A stretch of 64,000 nucleotides of DNA from Hortaea werneckii. Its lineage: Eukaryota; Ascomycota; Dothideomycetes; Mycosphaerellales; Teratosphaeriaceae. The notes beneath the pieces are model-generated. The model made no database searches and was not told the origin of the DNA. It worked only from the letters and a program-made list of their open reading frames with translations. The DNA lies in contig JBAOKB010000156.1 in the NCBI GenBank assembly GCA_037044905.1, positions 62,001 through 126,000 on the forward strand. Direction: 5' to 3'. Shown here piece after piece: positions 34,526-44,847 of this stretch; within the stretch, counting starts at the first letter, position 1, and each line of letters opens with the position of its first letter. The translations under genes were made by a program, and so were the position numbers.

Positions 34526-37500
34526 CTAGAAGCTCGTGCCCTCCTGTTCGCGCAATTTACTCGAGCTTGACTTCCTGTGCGGGCCGCCGAGTCCAGCCGC
34601 GCTAAGCAGGCCCATCCCGCTCTCACGACGTTTGGACCGAGGGGTGGATTGGTGCTGCTGAGGTTGCTGAGGAGGGTAAGGCGCTGGGGCAGGGGACTTT
34701 GGCAAGCCAGGAGATCTTAAGGCATCGTTAAGACTTCCATAGCCGCCTTCGCCTTGAGGTGCCATCTGATATTGGGCGTAAGAGGGCTGCATATGCGTCA
34801 TGCCGCCATAGGATTGGAAGGATGTCTGATGGTAGCCGGGAGTGGGGAGATCGGAGAACATTTGCTTGCGTGGGGAGCGGATGGGATCGGCGGGGAGAGC
34901 GGGCGCTGTCATTTCGCTCGCTGAGATGGGCGATTCAGCTTCGTCGACGGGGGACACCGAAGATGAAACCCTGGTCTTCCACGAAGGAGGTGATAAGCGG
35001 AGCTGGGACATTGAGTGTAGGCGCAAATACGATGCCGACTGCGATGATGTTAGTCGTGAGAATTCAATGAAACTGCTGCGATTGCGCATTTTGCACTTAC
35101 CATTGCGAACGTTCATCTTGTTGACTTCGGCATTGTCAACGATAGTCCCCAAGAAAGCCGACAGCGCTTGTAGCAGAGCCCTATTGGGCTTCGGTAGCTT
35201 ATTCACCAACACGTTCAGGGCATTGAGCTTCCCTTGACGCTGAAGCTCTTGACATTGGATGAAGTCAAGGTGCAATTCTCGCGTGAGTATGCTTGCAGGA
35301 AGTTCGCGGAGGTAGAGCTTCATCAAGCTGGCGACAGCATGTATGTCATAGTTCCGGTCATCGACCACTAGGTTGACGTCTCCTTCGGTGTTGAAACGGT
35401 CCTTGAGACCCTTGATGACGGCGTTGGATCCCGAAAGGCGGAAGATGCCTTCCTCAGCAATCGCGTTCTTGATCGTCAGGTACTCGATACAGCGATAGAC
35501 GACGGCTGGCAGCTCAGTTGTCGCATCAGCGGGATGTGCATACTCAACTGCCTCTGCCAATGGCACCCCGAAGACCGCGCGGATTCCTGACGGACGCTTC
35601 GGATCAGTGGGAGTGGACCCAGGGGACATCATGCTCGATGCAAGGTCTGAAGATGAGCGGCCTCTGAAAGCGGCGAACATGCTACGCTTCTTATCCTTGC
35701 TATGATCTTTGGCGTGAGGCGTTGGCGGAGCTTTCATTCCCCAGTCTCCGGTGTTCGAAATTACGTGGACATTGGTCGGGCCAGAGATGGTCGGATGGCT
35801 AGATGCTGTGGAGGCTGTAGAAGGCGTAAAGCTCCCATCATAGGGAGGGGACGGGGAGCCAGTCTTCTGCACAGCAGCCGGACCGATGACAGGTGCCTGG
35901 CCGGCCACGGTATCGTTATAGCTCATGGTCCTTAAGCCATCGATACCTGCTTGATCGGCTCCAACACCCGTTGATGAAGGGAGTTCACTCATGGACTTCT
36001 GCGCCCGTGGAACGCGGGTATCGCCAGCTTCAGGAGCAGCTCGAACAAACTGCTGCCCTTTGGTCGAGGCAGTGTCTTCCTCATCGCTCCTGTAGTCAAC
36101 GTATTGAAGCAATGCCTCCACCCAAGCATCACGCTCTTCATCGCTCTCCGCGCACAGAACATGCCTGACAAGGCTGGTAGAGTCCTTCTTCTTCGGCTCC
36201 AAGATTAAGAAAGCATGGCGGAACTGATTGTCCTCATCGTCCTGCGTATTCTGAGCTGCGTTGGATGATTGCTTGCCAATCTGTGCATTTTGCAGCTTGA
36301 TCAGCCCGAGATGTGCACCCCCTGGTGCCTCAAAGTATTTGAGACTTGGCCCATCAAGCACAAAGAACCTCGCTTTCCAGCCTCCAAAGTTCTTCCCTCG
36401 TTTGGTAAGGTAGCCAGCTCGCTGCGTCCGAAGTTTCGCGACCGGGGTGTCAGGCCGACCATCCCCCATAGATGGAAAGTACTCGGCACTCTCTGCACCC
36501 ATTGCGTCGGAAGAAAGGAACTTGCATACCACTTTCGCCGCACGCTCGTCCTGCACAGATTCCAGCATGCGATCAAAATAGGCATCGATGGCAGCTCTGC
36601 GAGCATCCATCTTTGCGGGAGCATGACCAGCAAACAGCGTCTTGTCAGGGAGTCGATCGCGGAAGCCACAGACCGTCTTGATTTGCGAATCCAGAGTTAC
36701 CAAAGCGGCCAGCGTTTTCTCGATACGCCACAGCTGCTTGCCGTCAGACCTCTCATGAACTGCTAGAGTCAAGACAGGACTCTCGTCCGAGTACTTTGGA
36801 GCAACGTAACTCTGCCGGGAGGGTTTCATTCTACTGGAAGACGTCTTCACGTAGATCGATGGTAGGGCGTTCGGAGGCAGCAAAAGATCCGGATACTGCT
36901 CCACAACCAGACCACGGTACACCTCACCGGGTGACTTCGGATTCGGATCGCTGGACATTGAAGGCCTCTCGAGCTCTGGGCTTGGGTCCGGCGACGGCTT
37001 CAGCCTATCACTGATGGAACCTTCGGACGATTGCCCTTGGTGGTGATATGTCTCGGCGCGCGCCAGGTGTGGCGAAGCAAGAGCAAGCGGTGTCTGAGGC
37101 GGCAAAGGAATAGGCTGTCTCGGCGCGCGAGGTGAAAGCGGTAGGCCGCCATTGAAACCAGCACGAGGTGACATCGGAATGGCGTTCTTCGGCGCCCTTG
37201 GCATCGGCGAGTTGAGAGGTTTGTATATCGGGCGCGGGCTCATCGGCAGGCCCGGGCTCATCAAGTTGGGCGCTGTATTGCTCTTCTGCAGCCCTGCTGC
37301 ATCAGAGTAGGCACGCTGCCGGATCATGGCGGCCGGGTCTGCCATATCCTGATAAGCTAGTATGGTCGCTCTGTTGTCCGAGTGTGGTTGCACGGCATCA
37401 GGCTGAAGAGCCGCCTCGCTAGGTATGTCTGATGGCGTTTCAGCTTGCTCCGCTGGCCGACTTTTACTCTTCTTCTCCTTCTTTGATCTGCTTCTTGCCT

Positions 37501-39060
37501 CCATTTCGCGCACGGCAATCTCCTCCCGCTCACGATCGTCGTCTTCTCGTGTCTTCCTACGCCCGCGCACCACCTGCTCTGCGCGTGCACTTTCAGGTTC
37601 CTCTTCGTACTCCGATTCTGATTCTTCGACGAGATTGTTGGTAACTGGTGCTGCGGCTCGAGGAGATAGCTGTAGTGGCGCTGGAGGTGCCTTCCTAATT
37701 GCAGACTTAGGGCTTGAAAGATTTTGGTTTTGGGCTCCAAGATTCGCCTTCCCGTCAAGTGAAGATGAGACATTACTAGGTGGATGAGGACCAGATATCA
37801 CCTTGGGGGATTTCGGCGAGATGGGCGGAGTTGCAGTGTTCAGATTCGGACGTGTTGCAGAAATGGCATGTTTGCTTCCTGGGTGTGCTGCGGCGGCAAA
37901 GCCAGTTGCATCTCGATCCTGTGCGGCTGTGCTCGCGCTGCTGCCGGTTTGCGGCGTAGCTGGATACCAGACATGGGGGCGTGTGCTGCGTCTTGAGGCG
38001 AGTCTGACCTGTCCAGTGCCATGGAGTCGACATCTGACGCATCGCTGACCTTTCGACTCTCCAAAGCAAACCCTTTCATTTGTTCTGGAATGGCTGGAAC
38101 GACGAACCAGTCTCACTTGAACGCTCGATGGGCGCAGGCGACTCCTTTGTTTCTATCTCTTCCGTGTCTTCCGCTCGTCCTCTAGGCGACAGTAAAGGCG
38201 CCGACTGAGACTGCACCAGCTGATCCTTCAGCTTCTTCCTATACCGCTCCTTCTCTTTCAAAGATTTCTCTAGATCCTTGTTCAACCCCATGATCATGGA
38301 TCTCTGTTTTTCCACTAGCCTCCAGAGCTGGCGTTATGTGAAGCCGCCTGGTTCTTTTCGTTCAACAGCTTCATAACAGCAGCCTCAGCAGAGCCAGCGG
38401 AAACGATGAGCGCAGCAGCATCCTGTGAGGAGGCGTTCTCCTGCGGACTCGGTTAGCGCTGGTGCCATTGGCTCGCTGCGAAGCGGCAGTGCTGGAGGAG
38501 ACGGAGGAGACAGTGGAATCGATGGAGACGTTGCGAGGCATCGTAGGCTTGCCATCGACGGTTCTGAGCGCTTCGCGATGCGCCGGCCGCGAAGAAGAGG
38601 CAGACATGGCGGGCGATGAAGGAGGCGAGGAGGAGAACTGCTGGGCGCCTGCCAGCACGGGTGCAGAGACGTTTCGTGACGAGCCACTCGCAGCGGTCTG
38701 TTGCGCTTCCTCCTTCAATGCATCTCTCGTAGCGGCGTTCCTGATTGCCTCGAGCTCCGGACTGTTCGCTGCTCGCTTGGCGGGATTGGGCGCTCTGACA
38801 CGGTCGACCGGCAGTGAGCTGAGGGTAGGTACCGTGTGCTGAGTCTGTGATGCGCGTGACGGCAAGGAAGAGGTACGCGGACTGCGTGGGCTACCAGACT
38901 CTGAGGTGACCGACCGCACTGTCGTCGACGCCTGCAGCGGGCTGGGGACTGGTCGATTCGCCCGTTTCGCCGTGGTAGAGGTGGTGAGACCCGCTGAGTC
39001 GGACGAGGGCGCAGGACGGTGCGAGTGGACGAAATCGTCCACAGCCTGGGACTTGGGCAT
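34526..39060 (-). CDS. Bem3-like RhoGAP with PX and PH domains (frame breaks)
   Basis: Exons (minus) 39060-35101 and 35038-34526 (62-nt intron inside the GAP domain), about 1491 aa after frame repair. Order: Ser/Pro-rich N-terminus, short coiled coil (SMIMGLNKDLEKSLKEKE), long disordered part with many SP sites, PX domain (LTLAVHERSDGKQLWRIEKTL... FRDRLP), PH domain (GYLTKRGKNFGGWKARFFVL), and RhoGAP domain (FGVPLAEAV...EEGIFRLSGS with the arginine finger, then LMKLYLRELP). This matches Bem3, which inactivates Cdc42/Rho GTPases at growth sites. Frame changes occur near 38448-38455, 38328-38331, 38077-38090 and 37960-37966 (each one base missing) and at the C5 at 34949-34953 (one surplus). Without the last correction the protein would end just after the GAP domain. 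Confidence 0.87.
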
Positions 39061-40886
39061 GGCGCTCGCCTAGGGTGATCCGCATCAGGAGCGAATGGTC
39101 GTCATTTGCAGCAATGCGAGGACCGGCAGGGGTGTCTTCTTCGACGGCCTCGCAGCGTTCATTGGTCGTGCGAGGAACAACGGCGCTTAGTCCAAACTCC
39201 CAAACCCGCGTCGAGCCCGATGATCCTTCTTTCACGTGCAGCCGTGATATATTGCACTGGAGGAAGTGATGAATGTCCCGGGGCCGCCGCAGAGTTTTCT
39301 GTCTCCTCACGATCAGGACTGATGGCCGGGACGAGGAGGGCCTTCGCTTGCTGCGTTTGACGACAATAATGTTCATCGGTTTGGAACCTGGAAGGCAATA
39401 AGCGCCATTCCACGCTAGTCTATCGCCTGGCACGCTAACCTGGACCCTTGTTCATTCGCCAACTTGCATCCATATTATGCCCCCGGCTGCCGGCCATGCA
39501 CGCTGAACGCTGAACGCTGAACTCGAATGGGCGTGAACCTTGTGATGAGACACGTCTTATGCTTGTCGATACTATATCACGGCAGGTGCGACAGTGGTAA
39601 CCAACTGTAACGGTCACGCCCCGGTCAGAGCTGTGAGGCCATCAGACGCTCGTTCTATCATCGCCACGTTCTCGGTTGACAGCCGGGTCACGACTGCGCC
39701 ATTGCCACTTCGGGTTGGTTCCTCCGTCAGAGACAAGCGACGGCACGGAAGATCGTTCTTCACGGATTCAGATCTCTCCCGCGGCTTTTCCTGCTATCTC
39801 TCGTCCCGAGCTGCTTGACGTGATATGCTCGAAACATCCACCTGCTCATCAACCAGGGGAGTCTGCCCTCGCCTACACAGAGACCCATCTCGCGTCGCGT
39901 CCCGGAAGACGATCAGAGACGATCAAGTCTCCGAGTGACACCATGACCCAAACACTATCTGTGCCCTAGTGAACCTTGAAGTCTCTTCGCGAGCCACATC
40001 GGAGAGCGTTGGCGACCTCTCCGGCTCCAGATGACCGTATATGAAAGCCAAGACAATGATGCCGTTTAACGACTCCAGCGGCTACCTCGCCAGTCCGCAA
40101 CGCTTTCATCGGTTTTTGCGAGCCGAGTTAATGACCATCAAATCTACCCGAGACATGCATTCCATTTCTGAGCGCGCGGGAGGGGAGAAAACTTGATGAA
40201 CAACTTGTCAGCCCTCCTCTGGGACCGAGCGGCTGTCATGCGACGGTCCGTGAGTCTGTCCTACCTCTCTGCATGTCAGCGGACCGCGCCCGACCAGTGG
40301 AGGTGGAGTTCGTACCTCGATAGCGCCGCCTGCAGGATCAAGGGGGACGACACTCTTGTTGCGGTGAGCCCTGCATGCATCGGCTTACATTAAATCACTG
40401 TCCGGCGCCAATTTCGACATGAAGTAAAATGAAGATGTGAGAAAGTGCATACGCGCGCATCCCAAGCCCGAACGCCAACCTTACATGGCGAGTCAAGCAA
40501 TTGGTGGTTGAGGGCCGTGGCCAAACGTCGGGGCTCGGTGGCACCGAAACGTTTCGATGCGGATCGGATGGTGAGGGTTTGGTGAGCCGGAGATTTCGCC
40601 ACGCTTTCATCTAGTGAACAGCGGTCTTGAGTCAAGATACTTCCATTCTACCAGTCATCACTAATATGCCATAGAAATCACCGCGAATCTTCCAAAGCAA
40701 CTTAAAGTACCTCACGAAGCCATTCACATAGGTCGCGTGATTTTTGGGAATTTTCACATTTGTATTCACAGATGAGCACTGCCGCATTCGGCCTTGTCGT
40801 AAGACGCCTTCGTCTACAACATGTTGATTCCCAATGTCCATTGTCTCTAATAGATCGTAAGTCGTGCACCATCATATCTCGACTCG
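39061..40886. other. Long intergenic region
   Basis: About 1.8 kb between the Bem3-like start and the 3' end of the tRNA methyltransferase gene. It includes a TGAACGC direct repeat at 39502-39522. No open frame resembles a protein. Probably a long promoter and leader for the RhoGAP gene. Confidence 0.4.
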
Positions 40887-42113
40887 CTAATTAGCATTGC
40901 CTTCCTTGCCTTCAAGTTCAGACGCTATCGGCTTCCTAAATCGCCCTTGCATCCAGCACCTGTACATCTTCAATTTCCGTTGGCGATTCACCAGCATTCG
41001 CCTATCGACGGCGAGATTGACAATGTGGAAGCTTGGCCTTTCCTCACCCTGGCTAGCACCGTCCTGCTCGCTATGTGATAGTCCACCCGACCAGATATCT
41101 CGGAGTTCCTGCTCCTCAAAGAAATACACGCGTGTTCCATCCCCCCGCACGTAGAAATTCTCATCTAGATACCGTCCCTTTTTAAAACGGACCTGCGCCA
41201 GGTCGCCCCGTCCATAATCACGAAACAGCACCTCGCCGCCCGGTTTCAACAGAGTGAAGACGTTGCGTACAGCCTGTCCCCACTGATCGGGCGAAAGCGC
41301 CGAGAAGATGAAGATCAGGACTACCACGTCCACGGACCCAGCCGTGAGGCCGGGCGGCAGCGCTTCGCCTGCTGCATCCCACACGTCCGCCTGCAGCACC
41401 TGGCCTTCGCCTTCTTGCTTCTTATATGCTTCCTGCGCCCGTATCACATCTATCGCCTTCTTACTGTAATCGCAGGCGTGCAACCTCAGCTGAGCATTCT
41501 TGTTCATGCTCAGCACAGGAAATGCCGTGTTTCCCGCTCCAGCGCCCACTTCAAGCACAGTGACGGATCCATAGTCTTCCTTAGTCACCTCTCCTAACAC
41601 CGGAAACTCCTGCACAAGCCACTTCCGGTCTTTGAAGAAGTTGGCGGCGTTGTTGGAGTAGAATTTATCCCACCATTTCTCCGGGTTGTTATTGAACCGC
41701 TGTTTGTCGAAATCGGAGACCTGGTTCTCCCGCTGGAAGACCGTCTGCGACTCGATGAATTCGGTGTATTGCGGGTCGACCTCTACGTGGTCCCAGGCGT
41801 TGTGGGCGAAAATGTCGTCTCCTTCTTCTAGATACCTTGTCCCGAACTGGAATGGATCGGTTCTCTTTTCCGGATTGTTCTCGACAGGTTTCGAATTGTT
41901 GCCACGGACTGGTTGGTAGGTAGCTGGGACTCCGTAGGCATCTTCTTCGCCTTGCACGGTGGCTGATGGTGGGGTTGCAGGAGGGGTAGGACGGTCATCG
42001 ATTGTTACGTAGGAGCGCATGTGCTCCATGCCTTTGGTCAGCTGCTGCCTTGGCTGCTTCTTACGCACAGGCAAGTCGGCCTGATCTTGAGGCTGCGCAT
42101 CTTCGGCCGCCAT
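40887..42113 (-). CDS. Trm140/METTL2-like tRNA m3C32 methyltransferase
   Basis: Intronless, 408 aa from the ATG at 42113. Features: PFQFGTRYLEEGDDIFAHNAWDHV, then FNNNPEKWWDKFYSNNAANFFKDRKWLVQEFPVL, the typical opening of this family. Motif I is VLEVGAGAGNTAFPVL, motif II LHACDYSKKAIDVI, motif IV VDVVVLIFIFSALSP, followed by LLKPGGEVLFRDYGRGDLAQVRFKKGRYLDENFYVRGDGTRVYFF. This matches the Abp140/Trm140 and METTL2/6/8 group that makes 3-methylcytidine at position 32 of tRNA-Thr and tRNA-Ser. No actin-binding N-terminal extension is present, so the protein resembles Trm140 homologs outside budding yeast. It is divergent from COQ10. Confidence 0.9.
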   Translation of the reverse strand: MAAEDAQPQDQADLPVRKKQPRQQLTKGMEHMRSYVTIDDRPTPPATPPSATVQGEEDAYGVPATYQPVRGNNSKPVENNPEKRTDPFQFGTRYLEEGDDIFAHNAWDHVEVDPQYTEFIESQTVFQRENQVSDFDKQRFNNNPEKWWDKFYSNNAANFFKDRKWLVQEFPVLGEVTKEDYGSVTVLEVGAGAGNTAFPVLSMNKNAQLRLHACDYSKKAIDVIRAQEAYKKQEGEGQVLQADVWDAAGEALPPGLTAGSVDVVVLIFIFSALSPDQWGQAVRNVFTLLKPGGEVLFRDYGRGDLAQVRFKKGRYLDENFYVRGDGTRVYFFEEQELRDIWSGGLSHSEQDGASQGEERPSFHIVNLAVDRRMLVNRQRKLKMYRCWMQGRFRKPIASELEGKEGNAN

Positions 42114-42480
42114 CCTGTCACGACTTGATCGCACGCAAGTTTCGTGTCCCGCGGCCAGTCAGCTTCCTGCTGGACAGTAGAACTTTTTGGCAGCGATCTC
42201 CACGAGCGGTTCCTGATTGCGGGGGCGGCTAGATCCGGTGCTGCAGGGGAACGGCCGCGCGCGCACCATTGAAGCTGAAGCGGGCTAGCCAAAATGTATG
42301 ATGAAATCGGTCCTGGCTTCATGAGCCTTGTGCCCGACAATTCCCGCGTGCTTACCATTCTCTGTTATGCCTTGGCGGAACATGTGAGTTTGCGTGGGAT
42401 TGCAGAGACTCTACCTCACCATCCTCTGTTTGTGTCCTCTCCTCCCCTAAGTTGGTCGCGCCCTGCTCCTCCAGCTCACC
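42114..42480. promoter_or_regulatory. Shared divergent promoter region (Trm140-like / COQ10)
   Basis: Both flanking genes start here and read outward over about 370 bp, so this interval must hold both promoters. No specific factor site was recognised. Confidence 0.5.
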
Positions 42481-43274
42481 ATGCAGACCATACGACCGCT
42501 TGCGCATACTTGCCTGCAGAGCTCCACCCGCTCCACACTCCCGACCTGTAGAGCAGCAGCGCGTACGGGTCAGTGGACTGCGAAACGCGCCTTCTCCAAT
42601 CCCTTCAGCGGGCCTCAGACTTGACCGCGACACGCACGCTACAATACCCCAGCAAGCTCATCTACTCGGTCATCTCAGACGTCGGCAGCTACAGCACATT
42701 TGTCCCATGGTGCCAAGGTTCAATCGTCACCAAGACTAGTCAGCCTGCCTCAGATGGAAAGACCTACCCCGAGGAAGCGAAGCTGGTGATCGGCTTCAAC
42801 AGCGATGTGAGCGAGGAATTCACCTCGCGCGTCTACTGCGTGCCGGGACAGGTAGTCGAGGCAGTGAGCGGGGATGCGGAGACGACCTTACTACCAGAGG
42901 AGATACCACACCATGGCCAGAGACCGACGAGTGCCGAGGAAGACGCCAGCAGGAAAGACACAGTCATGACGCACCTCCTCACGCGCTGGACGCTGCGTCC
43001 CTACCCTTACAAGCCGCCGCCAATGTCCGCAACGCACCCGACGACCACGCACAAAAACCACGAGGAGACGTCCGACCTGCCAGGTCAGGAGAAGACCGAA
43101 GTCAGCTTGAACATCTCGTATCAGTTCGCCAACCCGCTCTACGCAGCCATGAGCTCAGCAGCAGCGCCGAAGGTCGCAGAGAAGATGATCGAGGCGTTTG
43201 AGACGCGCGTGAAGATGGTGATGGAGGGTCCAGGTACGGTTGCCGATAGCGTGAAGACACGGAGGGAGTGCTGA
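42481..43274 (+). CDS. COQ10: Coq10, coenzyme Q-binding START-like protein (frame break)
   Basis: Intronless. The ATG at 42481 opens a presequence MQTIRPLAHTCLQSSTRSTL... rich in Arg/Ser/Thr and free of acids, ending KRAFSNPFSGPQT, a mitochondrial targeting signal. The mature part begins LTATRTLQYPSKLIYSVISDVGSYSTFVPWCQGS and contains KLVIGFNSDVSEEFTSRVYC, LLTRWTLRPYP and LNISYQFANPLYAAMSSAAAPKV, the Coq10 START fold. Coq10 binds ubiquinone and supports respiration. Presequence and mature part are in different frames: a missing base at about 42620-42623 (TT versus TTT) would join them into 264 aa. A 70-residue insert between the strands (EEIPHHGQRPTSAEEDASRK...) is longer than usual. Confidence 0.87.
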
Positions 43275-43601
43275 GATTCCGATAACAGGTCAATTCCGAT
43301 GAGACCTGACTTTTTTCCTTCCTGTTTTCGACGCGCAAGAGGTGTGGTTCAGAGACTTTGCGATCTCGAGTGTGTTTTATTAGGATCAAGAGTACAGGAG
43401 GATGGGAGAAGTGTGGACTGCGGCTGCTAAAAAAAAGAGGAACAATTTAGATATCTGTAAACTACTCTACCGTGCCGTACAGCCGTGAATCCCCAACAGA
43501 AAACGCCCGAATCGCTTTGTAACGCGTCATAAATGAGGAACAGGTCGATCGTATAATACCAATCTGAACATGAACTAGACTCGAGTCCATTCCAAGCAGA
43601 G
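43275..43601. other. Intergenic between convergent COQ10 and BI-1
   Basis: About 330 bp at the meeting of two 3' ends, with an A-rich stretch near 43428-43437. Nothing else recognised. Confidence 0.4.
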
Positions 43602-44510
43602 CTAGTTGTTGTTCTGGCTGTTCAGAATCCTAAGGATACTGAGGAAGAGGTTGATGATGTCCAAGTAAAGGCTAATGGCGGCAGCAATCTCCTCCTCGAC
43701 GTGATAATGCCTCATGACCAGCTGTGTATCCACCAGGATATACCCCGAGAAGATCAGCGCGCTGACGATGCCATAGCCGAGCTCGACGCCGCTCGACTGC
43801 GGGAAGAAGGCCGCCATGAAGCCGAAGATGATCAGGATCCAGAGCGCCCCGAACAGATATGGCATCCAGCTCGTGAAGTCATACTTACTCTGGCACGCGA
43901 ACAAGGTCAGAGCGACAAAAATCCCCAACGTGAAGATAAGCGCCTGGATGACGATCCGGCTCTCGTAGAAGCTCGTCACGACACTAATACTGTATGCCTC
44001 GAGGCCCGTGAATCCCGCCAGGAAGAGCAGGTTAGTCGGGTAGCTCTTGCGCTTCCAGAAGGTCAGGAGCATGAACCCGATGGCGCCGAACAGCGACACC
44101 CACATCATCCAGCTGTTGCTCTGGATCCAGTTGCGGTAGCCCGCGGACCAGAACGAGACGGCCGAGAGCGCCGTCGTGGCCAGGATTTGCACCGTCAGGA
44201 TCGCGTATACTTTGCGGATGAATTGCATGCGGATGGGGAGGGTGGCTTCCGCGACGCTGCCGCCGAACTATGCAGGTTGGCCCCGTTAGTTGGTTGTTCT
44301 GTTGGAGGCTGGTGTACTGTGTCCATAGCAGTGTATGATCGTCCTTACCTTGAAGTCATCGGGTAGGTTGTCCTCTTCGTTTCTCGCCTCGCCCATCACG
44401 GGTTCTTGCTGGTATGAAGGTGGCGGCGCATTCTGGTTGTAGTTCGCTGAGGCGGGGGGCTCCTCGAAGCTGTCGCGAGCCGGGACTGGCTGGTATTTCG
44501 GAGCAGACAT
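43602..44510 (-). CDS. Bax inhibitor-1 family membrane protein (Bxi1/LFG-like)
   Basis: Exons (minus) 44510-44349 and 44267-43602 (81-nt intron), 275 aa. The cytosolic N-terminus is Pro/Gln-rich (MSAPKYQPVPARDSFEEPP, PPPSYQQEPV), a pattern shared with the lifeguard branch. It is followed by the family's IRMQFIRKVYAIL entry and about seven hydrophobic segments, including LFLAGFTGLEAYSISVV, GIVSALIFSGYILVDTQLVM and a last segment with LYLDIINLFLSILRIL. Known members sit in ER or vacuolar membranes, influence calcium leak and cell-death sensitivity, and yeast Bxi1 has been linked to the unfolded protein response. The stop lies after NSQNNN. The gene follows IRE1 on the same strand. Confidence 0.9.
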
Positions 44511-44847
44511 CGTTGCGGTCGTATTCGGCGAGGACGCTGTCGGTATCGTGAACCAGGAGACGATGTCTCGCAAAGTGTCGATGATAGGTTGTCGCAGGTA
44601 GACGTCTGGAAGGCAACAGAAACTAGGTTGAGAGTGCACGTGAAGCGAGCCTGAATGACGACAAAGCCGGGTCCAAGCTTGGCACGTGATGCTCGCTGCC
44701 TATAAAGACAACAGGGCTCACATGAACATCTTCAAATAGAGTTGCAATTCTACAAGTTTTGGGGAATGAGGAATTTGGCGCCGAGCAGAGATTGAATGTT
44801 GTGAATGCAAATGCTTTGCTATTTCAAGATGCCACAGATAGATTCGC
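44511..44847. other. Intergenic between IRE1 and the BI-1 gene
   Basis: About 340 bp holding the IRE1 3' flank and the BI-1 promoter side. No regulatory site identified with confidence. Confidence 0.4.
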
